From NCBI GenBank assembly GCA_001830645.1, contig MIBM01000224.1, positions 1 through 7,444 of the forward strand: DNA of 7,444 nucleotides, read 5' to 3'. Below the pieces are notes generated by a model. It worked only from the letters and a program-made list of their open reading frames with translations, was not told where the DNA came from and searched no databases. Shown here piece by piece: positions 1 to 5,326 of this stretch. The DNA is from Spirochaetes bacterium RIFOXYC1_FULL_54_7 (lineage in GTDB: Bacteria > Spirochaetota > Spirochaetia > Treponematales > UBA12059). The translations under genes and the position numbers were made by a program. Every line of letters starts with the position of its first letter. Positions within the stretch are counted from its first letter, which is position 1.

Positions 1-1
1 A

Positions 2-103
2 TGGTCTGAACGGTTGCTCCCGGTGCGGGATACAGGTTCCCAGGAACGCGCGAAGAACAGGGCGGTAGCAGCTGCAAGTGCTGGAAAGGCTGGAGGGGCT
101 TGA
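2..103 (+). other. Possible 3' end of an upstream reading frame (unrecognised)
   Basis: A reading frame open from the window edge runs to a TGA at 101-103 and would encode about 33 residues, ending in an alanine/glycine-rich tail. I do not recognise it, and the other two forward frames are closed by stops (for example TGA at 7-9). It could be the tail of a gene lying mostly outside the window, or non-coding leader of the next gene. No convincing promoter was seen here. Confidence 0.2.
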
Positions 104-116
104 TTCCATTCCAGCG

Positions 117-122
117 AAAGGA
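117..122 (+). promoter_or_regulatory. Ribosome binding site for the PLP lyase
   Basis: AAAGGA lies 6 bases before the ATG at 129 and decides that start over the longer GTG-initiated frame at 78, which has no Shine-Dalgarno match. Confidence 0.6.
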
Positions 123-128
123 AACACG

Positions 129-1130
129 ATGAAATTACCGGATAGGATACACTTGGCAAATCTGCCAACCAGGATCGAAAAACTGGAGCGGATTTCAAAA
201 CAGCTGGGCGGCCCTGACATCTACATCAAGCGGGATGACCAGACCGGCACTGAAGTTTCAGGCAACAAGATCCGCAAGCTCGAATTCTCCATCAAGGAAG
301 CCCTGGACCAGGGCTGTGATACCCTGATCACTTGCGGCGGGCCGCAGTCAAACCACTGCAGGGCAACTGTGGCAGCGGCGGCCAGGCTTGGCCTTGGTTG
401 CATCCTTCTGCTCAGGGAGGATGATTCGGCTCCCCAGGGTAACCTTCTCCTGGATCGGCTACTTGGGGCCGAGGTCCGGATGGTCACGGCAGATGATTTT
501 GAGTCCAGGCGCGATGTGATCATGGCAGGCATGCTGGAAGAGTTGTCTGTCCAAGGACATAAGGGGTACATGATTCCCCTTGGCGCATCCAATGGCATTG
601 GCTCCTTTGGCTATTTTGCATGCATGCATGAAATCGCGGAACAGGAGAAGCAGCTTGGCTTCCAGTTTGACCGCATTGTCCTTGCGGTGGGCTCCGGCGG
701 CACCTTTGCCGGCTTGTACTTTGCCAACCGACTTATGAACCGTTCAACCGTGGTAACGGGTATAAACGTGTCAGGCGATGCGGCATACTTCCAGAATGCT
801 ATCCACGGGATACTCAAGGAGAGCTTTACGTATACAGGAGAGACCATCGAGTGCCAGCCGGCAGACTTCGAAATAATCGACGGCTACGTAGGGCGTGGTT
901 ATGCCCTGAACCAGCCGGAGGAACTGCGCTTCATCGCGGAACTGGCCGCCCTGGAGGGCCTCATCCTTGATCCGGTCTACACGGGCAAGGCGTTCCGGGG
1001 TATGGCCCAGGAGATACGGAAAGGGCGGTTCGTCACGGACGAGAGGGTGCTGTTCATACATACCGGCGGGCTGTATGGTGCCTTTCCCAAGAATGACGAG
1101 TTCGGGCAGGCCCTGGGCTGGAAATGTTAA
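129..1130 (+). CDS. PLP-dependent D-cysteine desulfhydrase / ACC deaminase family lyase
   Basis: The 333-residue protein has the usual length and motif order of the D-cysteine desulfhydrase / 1-aminocyclopropane-1-carboxylate deaminase family (PLP fold type II, cytosolic). The motif GNKIRKLE at residues 45-52 carries the predicted Schiff-base lysine, K47. QSNH at 73-76 is the Ser-Asn-His substrate/cofactor loop, GSGGT at 188-192 is the phosphate-binding glycine loop, and the C-terminus has LDPVYTGKA and FIHTGG as in E. coli DcyD. Known members convert D-cysteine to pyruvate, H2S and ammonia; relatives act on ACC, L-cysteate or other beta-substituted amino acids, so the substrate is not settled. 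The ATG at 129 is chosen over a GTG at 78 because AAAGGA at 117-122 sits 6 bases upstream and the family N-terminus begins there. The gene appears intact and stands upstream of vapBC. It is not the YgeX-type diaminopropionate ammonia-lyase subfamily. Confidence 0.85.
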   Translation: MKLPDRIHLANLPTRIEKLERISKQLGGPDIYIKRDDQTGTEVSGNKIRKLEFSIKEALDQGCDTLITCGGPQSNHCRATVAAAARLGLGCILLLREDDSAPQGNLLLDRLLGAEVRMVTADDFESRRDVIMAGMLEELSVQGHKGYMIPLGASNGIGSFGYFACMHEIAEQEKQLGFQFDRIVLAVGSGGTFAGLYFANRLMNRSTVVTGINVSGDAAYFQNAIHGILKESFTYTGETIECQPADFEIIDGYVGRGYALNQPEELRFIAELAALEGLILDPVYTGKAFRGMAQEIRKGRFVTDERVLFIHTGGLYGAFPKNDEFGQALGWKC

Positions 1131-1137
1131 AATTGCG

Positions 1138-1156
1138 GCTTGACAAGAAATCAAGC
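1138..1156 (+). repeat. Inverted repeat GCTTGA / TCAAGC overlapping a -35 box
   Basis: GCTTGA (1138-1143) and TCAAGC (1151-1156) form a perfect 6-bp inverted repeat with a 7-base spacer, immediately after the PLP lyase stop codon and next to the larger vapB palindrome. It includes part of the TTGACA hexamer. It could be a weak hairpin ending the lyase transcript or a second operator half; no T run follows. Confidence 0.35.
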
Positions 1157-1167
1157 TGTAATACTCT
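1140..1167 (+). promoter_or_regulatory. Predicted vapBC promoter
   Basis: A perfect TTGACA -35 box at 1140-1145 is followed after 16 bases by TACTCT (1162-1167), a poor -10 match, which falls inside the 25-bp palindrome. Such overlap is what autorepression by a VapB/VapC complex would need. The -10 assignment is uncertain. No clear Shine-Dalgarno precedes the vapB ATG at 1186. Confidence 0.45.
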
Positions 1168-1183
1168 TACCGTAAGAGTATTA
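1159..1183 (+). promoter_or_regulatory. Perfect 25-bp palindrome, likely VapB operator
   Basis: TAATACTCTTAC (1159-1170), a central C (1171) and GTAAGAGTATTA (1172-1183) form a perfect 12-bp inverted repeat ending 2 bases before the vapB start codon. Swapped-hairpin AbrB-type antitoxins bind palindromes over their own promoters, so this is the expected autoregulatory operator. The symmetry is seen directly; its function is inferred. Confidence 0.7.
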
Positions 1184-1185
1184 CC

Positions 1186-1407
1186 ATGAGAGTAACCGAA
1201 AAAGGCCAGGTGACCATTCCCCAGCCGGTCCGGGAGGCCTTGGGCATAGGGCAGGGCAGCGAGGTGGAATTCGAAATAAAAGGTGACCATGCCGTGCTCC
1301 GCAGGGTTTCCTCTCCGCAACAGGTTGTCGAGCGTCTGGAGCGGTACCGGGGCAGTGCCGATGCGGGGCTTGGCACGGATGCCATCCTGGCCCTGACCCG
1401 CTCATGA
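1186..1407 (+). CDS. vapB: AbrB/SpoVT-family antitoxin (VapB)
   Basis: This 73-residue protein opens with the swapped-hairpin AbrB DNA-binding fold: residues 1-41 include VTEKGQVTIPQPVREALGI and then a short beta segment (VEFEIKGDHAVLRRV). The remaining roughly 30 residues form a short tail suited to wrapping and neutralising a PIN toxin. Length and order match VapB/MazE-type antitoxins. Its TGA (1405-1407) overlaps the toxin ATG (1404) in ATGA, the usual coupling in such pairs. The preceding 25-bp palindrome is the probable autoregulatory site. The start lacks a visible Shine-Dalgarno, so initiation may be leaderless or from an unusual site. The antitoxin frame looks intact while its partner is frameshifted. 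Confidence 0.85.
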   Translation: MRVTEKGQVTIPQPVREALGIGQGSEVEFEIKGDHAVLRRVSSPQQVVERLERYRGSADAGLGTDAILALTRS

Positions 1408-1804
1408 ACGCCGTTCTGGTGGATTCCAATGTGGTTCTGGATCTGTTTACCGCGGACGCGCGGTACTGTGAACCAGTCATGGCCCTGCTGTCCTTCTGGG
1501 GTTCCATGAGCTGTGTATCGACGATATCGTGTATGCAGAGGTCTCAGTAGGTTTTGGCCGGATAGAGCTGCTGGACCAGGCCCTGGCCGGTTCCGGCTTC
1601 CGGCACCTGCCAATTCCCAAGGAAGCCCTTTTCCTGGCATGCAAGGCCTTTCTCGGCTATCGTCGCCGGGGTGGTGCCAGGCTCTCACCCCTGCCGGACT
1701 ACTATATAGGTGCCCATGCGGCCATTGCAGGCCTTTCCCTGCTTACCCGGGACCCAGCACGGATCCGGGCCTGTTATCCCACGGTGCGCAGCCTGGAGCT
1801 TTGA
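1404..1804 (+). pseudogene. vapC: PIN-domain toxin VapC, split by a one-base frameshift
   Basis: VapC toxins are Mg2+-dependent ribonucleases with four conserved acidic residues. The first frame, from ATG 1404, begins MNAVLVDSNVVLDLF with catalytic Asp7, then runs out of register and stops at 1548-1550. The second frame carries ELCIDDIVYAEVSVGF (the conserved Glu), PLPDYYIGAHAAIAG (third acidic residue) and LLTRDPAR (fourth), ending at TGA 1802-1804. The two frames meet at the GGGG run 1498-1501: one extra G there would give a continuous frame of 133 codons, a normal VapC length, reading through FHELCIDDIVYAE. As written the toxin is broken. Sequencing error, phase-variable slippage or programmed frameshifting are alternatives. 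ATGA overlap with vapB is retained. Confidence 0.8.
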
Positions 1805-1811
1805 TGAATGG

Positions 1812-1841
1812 TTGACATGCAGGTAAGCCAGGGCTTATAAC
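1812..1841 (+). promoter_or_regulatory. Promoter of the cobalamin-riboswitch transcript
   Basis: TTGACA (1812-1817) is followed after 17 bases by TTATAA (1835-1840), or after 18 by TATAAC (1836-1841): a strong sigma-70-type match. Transcription would start near 1848, at the first stem of the riboswitch, which supports the call. Confidence 0.7.
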
Positions 1842-1848
1842 CCTTATC

Positions 1849-2025
1849 GTTACGGTTCGCCTGTGTTCCGGCATGGGCGCCAAGAGGGAATCCCGTGCAA
1901 ATCGGGAGCGGATCCGCCGCTGTACATGGAGATGGGCATCGAATAATGCCACTGGCCACGGACTGTGATCCGGCCGGGAAGGCTCGCTGCTCGCTATATC
2001 CGTAAGCCAGAAGACCTGCCGTAGC
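1849..2025 (+). ncRNA. Cobalamin riboswitch (class I aptamer)
   Basis: The conserved elements of an adenosylcobalamin riboswitch are present in order: GAGGGAATCCCGTGCAAAT and GCCGCTGTA (about 1884-1924), AATGCCACTG (about 1944-1953), CCGGGAAGGC (about 1974-1983), and the B12 box GTAAGCCAGAAGACCTGCC (2002-2020). The closing P1 stem can be drawn directly: GTTACGG (1849-1855) pairs with CCGTAGC (2019-2025), including one G-U pair. The family represses downstream B12 synthesis or uptake genes when adenosylcobalamin is plentiful. The aptamer looks complete, in contrast to the broken cobO, cbiA and cbiC genes below it. Confidence 0.92.
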
Positions 2026-2147
2026 TATTCTGTCCGTGTGGTATGTGGTGACTCCGCGCGCGATCACAGGTCGTCCAGCTTTCCTGCCGGAGTACCGCCC
2101 CGTATCGCCGGCCCTCCGATCCCCGCGGCTTCCTGCGAGGTGTCGGG
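2026..2147 (+). other. Riboswitch expression platform / cobO leader
   Basis: About 120 non-coding bases separate the aptamer from the cobO start. A small GTGA/TCAC stem with a CGCGCG core lies at 2048-2067, but no hairpin followed by a T run was found, so a transcriptional terminator is not supported. The G+C-rich stretch ending in GAGGTG (2137-2142), 5 bases before ATG 2148, can serve as a Shine-Dalgarno, and control of translation is the more likely mode. Confidence 0.45.
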
Positions 2148-2501
2148 ATGGGCTATCTGCACGTCTATACCGGCGAAGGCAAGGGGAAAACGAGTGCCGC
2201 CTATGGTGCCGCCTTCCGCGTCTTTGGCCTTGGTCATCAAGTCTTCATCGCTCAATTCCTCAAGCACAAACCCTCGGGTGAGGTCTTGGCATGGGGAAAG
2301 ACCTGCTCCCGGCCGCTTGCCCTTCTGGGTGCACAACGCAAGGTAAGCGCGCCATTCACGGAAAGCGATATAGCGATCATTGTCACCGGTCGATATGCAC
2401 CTCGGGCCTGGCTGGAGGAAGCCGATCTTGTTACCGAGTTCAGATGTGTCAAGCACTATGCCACCACTGGTGTCCCTCCCCGCAGGGGAATAGAATTCTG
2501 A
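2148..2501 (+). pseudogene. cobO: cobO/btuR cob(I)yrinic acid a,c-diamide adenosyltransferase, internally deleted
   Basis: The 117-codon frame keeps both ends of the CobO/BtuR/CobA corrinoid adenosyltransferase: MGYLHVYTGEGKGKTSAAYG with its P-loop (GEGKGKT) at the N-terminus, and IIVTGRYAPRAWLEEADLVTEF...VKHYATTGVPPRRGIEF at the C-terminus. The family is normally about 180-200 residues. The middle, including the conserved acidic LLDE-type motif needed for metal/ATP chemistry, is missing and replaced by about 30 residues of unclear origin. The frame itself stays open, so the deletion is in register. The enzyme would transfer adenosyl from ATP to cob(I)alamin; this remnant is very unlikely to do so. 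Start chosen by GAGGTG at 2137. The stop overlaps the next ATG (TGATG at 2499-2503), showing the old operon coupling. Confidence 0.82.
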
Positions 2502-3144
2502 TGTCTGCTTCAGCTTCCTTGCCTTCACCCTCCTGGACGAATATCCACCTGCTGGACTGCCCGCGCATACTGATTACCGCCCCATCCTCCGGTGCGGGAA
2601 AGACGAGCCTGAGCCTGGGATTGATGACGGCTTTTACCAGGCGCGGCATGGCGGTACAGCCCTTCAAAGCCGGGCCGGACTATATGGACTCAGCCCTGCA
2701 TGCCGCAAGCCGCGGTCGGCCTGCCGACAGTTTTGATCCAAAGCAGCAGGGGCCGTCGGGGTCATGCCGCTGTGGGCAGAATGTGGGGGCTACATGTATC
2801 TCTGCGAGGCGGTGGAAGATGCCCGGGGAAATCGGTGGCCCGGCGTCGGGGTGGTCCCGTGGTTGACAGTCATGATTGGGCGGAGTATGGCCCTGGCGTT
2901 GACCAAGGGCGGAAGCCCGGTCGGACCGGATGGTTTTGCCAGGGGCTCGATCTTTGCTGCGTATCTGCATGTACATTTCGCCGGGAATATGGGAGCTGCC
3001 CGTCGATTCACCACTGCCTGCGAGGCGTATGCCCGCAAGTTGACTGCCCCCAATGTAAGCGTCCACAAGTTATCAGCCCGCAAGGCAACTGCGCGCAGGA
3101 CAACTGCCTCTGCAGGCACGAATCAAGGAGCACCGCAGGCATGA
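2501..3144 (+). pseudogene. cbiA: cbiA/cobB cobyrinic acid a,c-diamide synthase, deleted and frameshifted
   Basis: The start (ATG 2501) opens into PRILITAPSSGAGKTSLSLG, the P-loop of the dethiobiotin-synthetase-like domain, then FKAGPDYMDSALHAASRGRPADSFD, a CbiA/CobB hallmark, up to about 2737. A different frame (from about 2743) gives the glutamine-amidotransferase part: MPLWAECGGYMYLCEAVED with the expected catalytic cysteine, then GSIFAAYLHVHFAGN near the C-terminus, ending at TGA 3142-3144. Intact CbiA is about 450-470 residues; the roughly 200 left mean about 250 central residues are gone, and the usual RGHEFHYS motif is also missing. The enzyme would amidate cobyrinate side chains a and c. 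The N-part starts in a one-base overlap with the cobO stop, as in a translated operon. Non-functional as written. Confidence 0.85.
3031..3108 (+). repeat. Imperfect short repeats at the cbiA 3' end
   Basis: GCCCGCAAGTTGACTGCC (3031-3048), GCCCGCAAGGCAACTGCG (3076-3093) and CGCGCAGGACAACTGCC (3092-3108) are similar units in the tail of the cbiA remnant. They are unevenly spaced and would encode an Ala/Arg/Lys/Thr-rich tail. They may be degenerate duplication or simple compositional bias. Confidence 0.35.
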
Positions 3145-3451
3145 TGAGAAAGAACGGGCCCGCAGCGCCGGGAATGCCATAACCAGCCGCAGTGTCCAGA
3201 TTATCCATGAGCGTCTTGGACCTTGGGCAGGTGGGCATCAGGACCCGGGACCTGGCGCGATGGAACTGCAAGGTTCTTTGTCTGCTTGACGATCCTGAGA
3301 GCTCGAGCCTGGCGGCCAGAGAGGGCCTTACCCGCAGCGCGGCGGCTATCCGCCTGGCCGCGTCACAGGGGTTTTGGATGGGACTGTCATCGCCATAGGA
3401 AATGCTCCTACGGCCTTGTTCGAGCTTCTGGCCATCTTTGAGGCTGGATGA
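3140..3451 (+). pseudogene. cbiC: cbiC/cobH precorrin-8X methylmutase remnant
   Basis: Three pieces in different frames together trace a CbiC/CobH protein. Piece one (3140-3220) reads AGNAITSRSVQIIHERLG, like the CbiC N-terminus. Piece two (from about 3238) reads ARWNCKVLCLLDDPE and then EGLTRSAAAIRLAAS, a family hallmark. Piece three (3371-3448) reads VLDGTVIAIGNAPTALFELL and stops at TGA 3449-3451. The section between pieces one and two, with the HxTAD-type region, and the C-terminal GxPVGFVGAAESK region are missing, so there are at least two frame changes and a deletion. The enzyme moves a methyl group from C-11 to C-12 in corrin synthesis (hydrogenobyrinate or cobyrinate formation). Its place after cbiA fits a cob/cbi operon. 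Not functional as written. Confidence 0.82.
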
Positions 3452-3809
3452 GCCTACGGTGGATCTGGATCCATCCAACAGGGAAGATGTTTGGGACTTA
3501 CTGGTCGGACTCCGGGCTGAAGGCCGGGCCGTGCTGTTTTCTACCCATTATATGGGAGAAGCTCAGGATTACGCCGACCGGGTCAGCGTTATGGACCGTG
3601 GCATCATTGTCCGCGAGAACACTCCGTTGGGCTTGATACAGGAATTCGGTGTCTGGTGACGTATCAGCTATAAGGGCAAGCAGCGGGAAATGGAGTATTT
3701 CGATACCCGTCCCGATACGGAACTGTCCAACCCGGGAGACACGGTTATTGGGAGGCGTAGCTCGCTGTATGAGGTATTCCTGAGCCTTACGGGAAGGTGC
3801 CTCTCATGA
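3444..3809 (+). pseudogene. ABC-2 type transporter ATP-binding protein, 3' remnant with in-frame stop
   Basis: The frame enters at Walker B and the D-loop (LDEPTVDLDP, from 3444) and continues to the His switch STHYMGEAQ and MDRGIIVRENTP, as in DrrA/NodI-like ATPases of ABC-2 exporters. A TGA at 3657-3659 interrupts it; the same frame then resumes with RISYKGKQREMEYFDTRP and ends YEVFLSLTGRCLS at TGA 3807-3809, the typical ATPase C-terminus. Walker A and the LSGGQ signature are absent because the 5' half is missing; the sequence joins directly to the cbiC remnant. The end overlaps the following permease start in ATGA (3806-3809). It looks like an exporter ATPase, not a CbiO cobalt-uptake one, but the fragment is short. 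Confidence 0.78.
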
Positions 3810-3949
3810 GCGCCCGGAGTCAGCTGCGAGTCGGCAGTCTATTGCCGGGGGCTTATCCTGATGTCATCCAGAGCGGTCCGGAACCTTATCAGCTTCATTC
3901 TGACTCCCACGCTCTACGCCATAGCCTTCGGCCACCATCTTATACAATA

Positions 3950-3958
3950 TGGTATACT
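3950..3958 (+). promoter_or_regulatory. Candidate extended -10 promoter before the hydantoinase gene
   Basis: TGGTATACT combines a TGn extension with a 5-of-6 match to TATAAT. No good -35 hexamer lies 17 bases upstream. Transcription would start near 3965, giving a leader of about 60 bases. It would let the hydantoinase gene be expressed independently of the decayed operon upstream. Confidence 0.35.
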
Positions 3959-3980
3959 GAGTGCCAGCAGGTGGTTGAAT

Positions 3981-4002
3981 ATGCTGGTTGCTTTCCCAGC
4001 AT
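3981..4002 (+). repeat. Hairpin in the hydantoinase leader
   Basis: ATGCTGG (3981-3987) and CCAGCAT (3996-4002) form a perfect 7-bp inverted repeat with an 8-base loop, ending 10 bases before the Shine-Dalgarno. No T run follows, so it is not a good terminator. It may be an operator, an RNA stability element or a chance stem inside the permease remnant. Confidence 0.4.
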
Positions 4003-4012
4003 CCTGTTAGAC

Positions 4013-4017
4013 AGGAG
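4013..4017 (+). promoter_or_regulatory. Ribosome binding site of the hydantoinase gene
   Basis: AGGAG lies 6 bases before ATG 4024. It fixes the start there, not at the upstream in-frame TTG at 3988, and so shows that the protein really begins without the usual N-terminal strand domain. Confidence 0.65.
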
Positions 4018-4023
4018 CAGGTA

Positions 4024-5274
4024 ATGGTAGACCCGATAGCTGGCTGGGGCAGGGTACAGGATGATGGTCTTGTGGTCCTGCCCTTGGGCGTGGACGCCCA
4101 TGTGCACTTGGCCATGGATGCAGGTTCCTTGCGGACCAGCGATGACTTTGAATCCGGCAGCAAGGCTGCCCTCAGGGGCGGGACCGGGGCACTGGTGGAT
4201 TTTGTGGAACCTGAACCCGGGGAACCCCTTCGGGAGGCCCTCCGGAAACGGTGCCTTCAGGCAGCCCCTTCCTCGGTGCAGCTGCGCTTCCATATGACCA
4301 TCTCCGAATGGCGGGATTCCACAGCTGAGGAGATGAAGTCCTGTGTCGAGGCCGGCATCGGCAGCTTCAAGATCTACATGGCCTATCTGGATTCTTTAGG
4401 CATAGACGACCCGACAATACTGAAGGTGCTGCGGGTGGCCAATTCCCTGGGTGCGAAGGTGTTGGTTCATGCCGAGGATGGCAGGACAATAGATGAGCTT
4501 AGGGCTGACTGTGTAGCCAGGGGAGATCTGTCCCCGCGTTTCCATGCCCTGAGCCGTCCGGCTGAAACGGAAGCTGGAGCTGTGGCCAGGCTGATTAGCA
4601 TGGTGGAGGAGCTTGGGGGACCTGAGCTGGTTGTTGCCCATGTCAGTTCCGCTACAGCCATGAGCCTCATCAAAGCTGCCAAGGCAAGAGGCCTGCCTGT
4701 GCATGCGGAAACCTGTACCCAGTACCTGGCCTTCGATGCGTCCAGGTACGAGCTGCCGGACGGGCAGGGTGCCCGGTATGTGATGAGCCCGCCCCTCCGT
4801 AGCTCCGAAGATGTGGAATATCTGTGGAGCTGTGTGGCTGATGGAACCGCCGACTTCATAGCCACAGACCACTGTCCCTTTTATCTCGGGCAGAAAATGA
4901 CCCATGCCAATGACTTCATGAAGATACCCAATGGGGTTGGCGGTGTAGCCGAACGGATGGCTTTTATCCTTGGAGAGGGGCACCTTCGCCGGGGCATTCC
5001 TCTCCAGAAGCTTGTTTCCGCACTTGCCCTGAATGCGGCTGCCTTCCATGGTATCCCGGTTCCTGCGTGGCCTGCCAATGGAGGGCTCCCCGCCAGCTAT
5101 TGCCTGTGGGATCTGGGCAGGACATACAACTATCAACGTGGAATGGGAGCGTCCCGGTGTGATTACTCCCTCTATGAGGGGCTGGAGTTCAGGGCCGTGC
5201 CGCGGAAAGTTGTGCTGGATGGCAGGGTAGTTGCCAGGGAGTGGCAGCTTGATGGCCGTGGTCTGATTGCCTAA
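4024..5274 (+). CDS. Hydantoinase / dihydropyrimidinase-family amidohydrolase, short N-terminus
   Basis: The 416-residue protein belongs to the cyclic-amidohydrolase branch with D-hydantoinase, dihydropyrimidinase, allantoinase and E. coli HyuA. All binuclear metal ligands can be placed: H26 and H28 (VDAHVHL), K116, the lysine expected to be carboxylated (GSFKIYMAY), H149 (LVHAED), H206 (VAHVSS) and D282 (ATDHCPF). ETCTQYL (229-235), KIPNGVGGVAERM and the C-terminal YSLYEG...VVLDGRVV are also typical. The reaction expected is hydrolysis of a cyclic ureide to an N-carbamoyl amino acid. Family members usually have about 50 residues of beta strands before the HxH motif and are near 460 long; here only 25 residues precede it, so the N-terminal half of the composite beta domain is missing. 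The gene abuts the permease remnant, so a deletion may have removed its true start. It could be a stable short variant or an early pseudogene. A GntR gene follows 69 bases downstream. Confidence 0.85.
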   Translation: MVDPIAGWGRVQDDGLVVLPLGVDAHVHLAMDAGSLRTSDDFESGSKAALRGGTGALVDFVEPEPGEPLREALRKRCLQAAPSSVQLRFHMTISEWRDSTAEEMKSCVEAGIGSFKIYMAYLDSLGIDDPTILKVLRVANSLGAKVLVHAEDGRTIDELRADCVARGDLSPRFHALSRPAETEAGAVARLISMVEELGGPELVVAHVSSATAMSLIKAAKARGLPVHAETCTQYLAFDASRYELPDGQGARYVMSPPLRSSEDVEYLWSCVADGTADFIATDHCPFYLGQKMTHANDFMKIPNGVGGVAERMAFILGEGHLRRGIPLQKLVSALALNAAAFHGIPVPAWPANGGLPASYCLWDLGRTYNYQRGMGASRCDYSLYEGLEFRAVPRKVVLDGRVVAREWQLDGRGLIA

Positions 5275-5296
5275 GGGTGGGCCAAATTGCTACTAT
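5267..5296 (+). promoter_or_regulatory. Candidate promoter of the GntR gene
   Basis: TTGCCT (5267-5272) and TACTAT (5291-5296) are 18 bases apart; the start would be near 5303, at the beginning of an inverted repeat. The -35 overlaps the hydantoinase stop codon. The match is moderate, and read-through from the hydantoinase gene is equally possible. Confidence 0.4.
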
Positions 5297-5302
5297 AGAA
5301 GC

Positions 5303-5326
5303 GGATTGACAACAATCCGATGTTGT
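5303..5326 (+). promoter_or_regulatory. Overlapping inverted repeats, possible GntR autoregulatory site
   Basis: GGATTG (5303-5308) with CAATCC (5313-5318), and ACAACA (5309-5314) with TGTTGT (5321-5326), are two overlapping perfect 6-bp inverted repeats. They sit just upstream of the Shine-Dalgarno AAGGA (5330-5334). As DNA they could be an operator; as RNA they are mutually exclusive stems. Neither resembles the usual HutC-type GTnTAnAC core. Confidence 0.4.

Larger units (their letters stand above)
3806..4010 (+). pseudogene. ABC-2 type transporter permease, N-terminal remnant
   Basis: ATG 3806 overlaps the ATPase stop (ATGA). After a few codons the family-like sequence continues in another frame: RGLILMSSRAVRNLISF and then ILTPTLYAIAFGHHLI, the amphipathic entry helix and first membrane segment of DrrB-like ABC-2 permeases. 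That frame ends at TAG 4008-4010 after a hydrophobic stretch (NMLVAFPAS). A whole permease is about 250 residues with six membrane helices, so only about a quarter is left, with one frame change. The next gene's ribosome binding site follows within 3 bases. Confidence 0.6.

Noticed and set aside
129..1130. YgeX-type 2,3-diaminopropionate ammonia-lyase
   Set aside because: The GNKIRKLE, QSNH and LDPVYTGKA motifs are those of the D-cysteine desulfhydrase/ACC deaminase family, not of YgeX.
1498..1501. Programmed -1 frameshift producing VapC
   Set aside because: A GGGG run alone is not a classical XXXYYYZ slippery heptamer and no clear stimulating structure was recognised; a one-base deletion or a sequencing error is simpler.
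1167..1688. Long open frames on the minus strand opposite vapBC (also 1181-1507)
   Set aside because: They are antisense to recognisable AbrB and PIN sequence, are rich in Arg/Pro/Ser, and have no family motifs or ribosome binding site.
2291..2866. A 191-codon plus frame starting at 2291
   Set aside because: Only the part after ATG 2501 is CbiA sequence; the earlier part overlaps the cobO remnant in another frame and has no family similarity.
3031..3108. CRISPR-like array
   Set aside because: The units are imperfect, unevenly spaced and few, and have no unique spacers of constant length.
4396..5136. 246-codon minus-strand open frame inside the hydantoinase gene
   Set aside because: The plus strand encodes the whole amidohydrolase with all metal ligands; the antisense frame has no recognisable domain.
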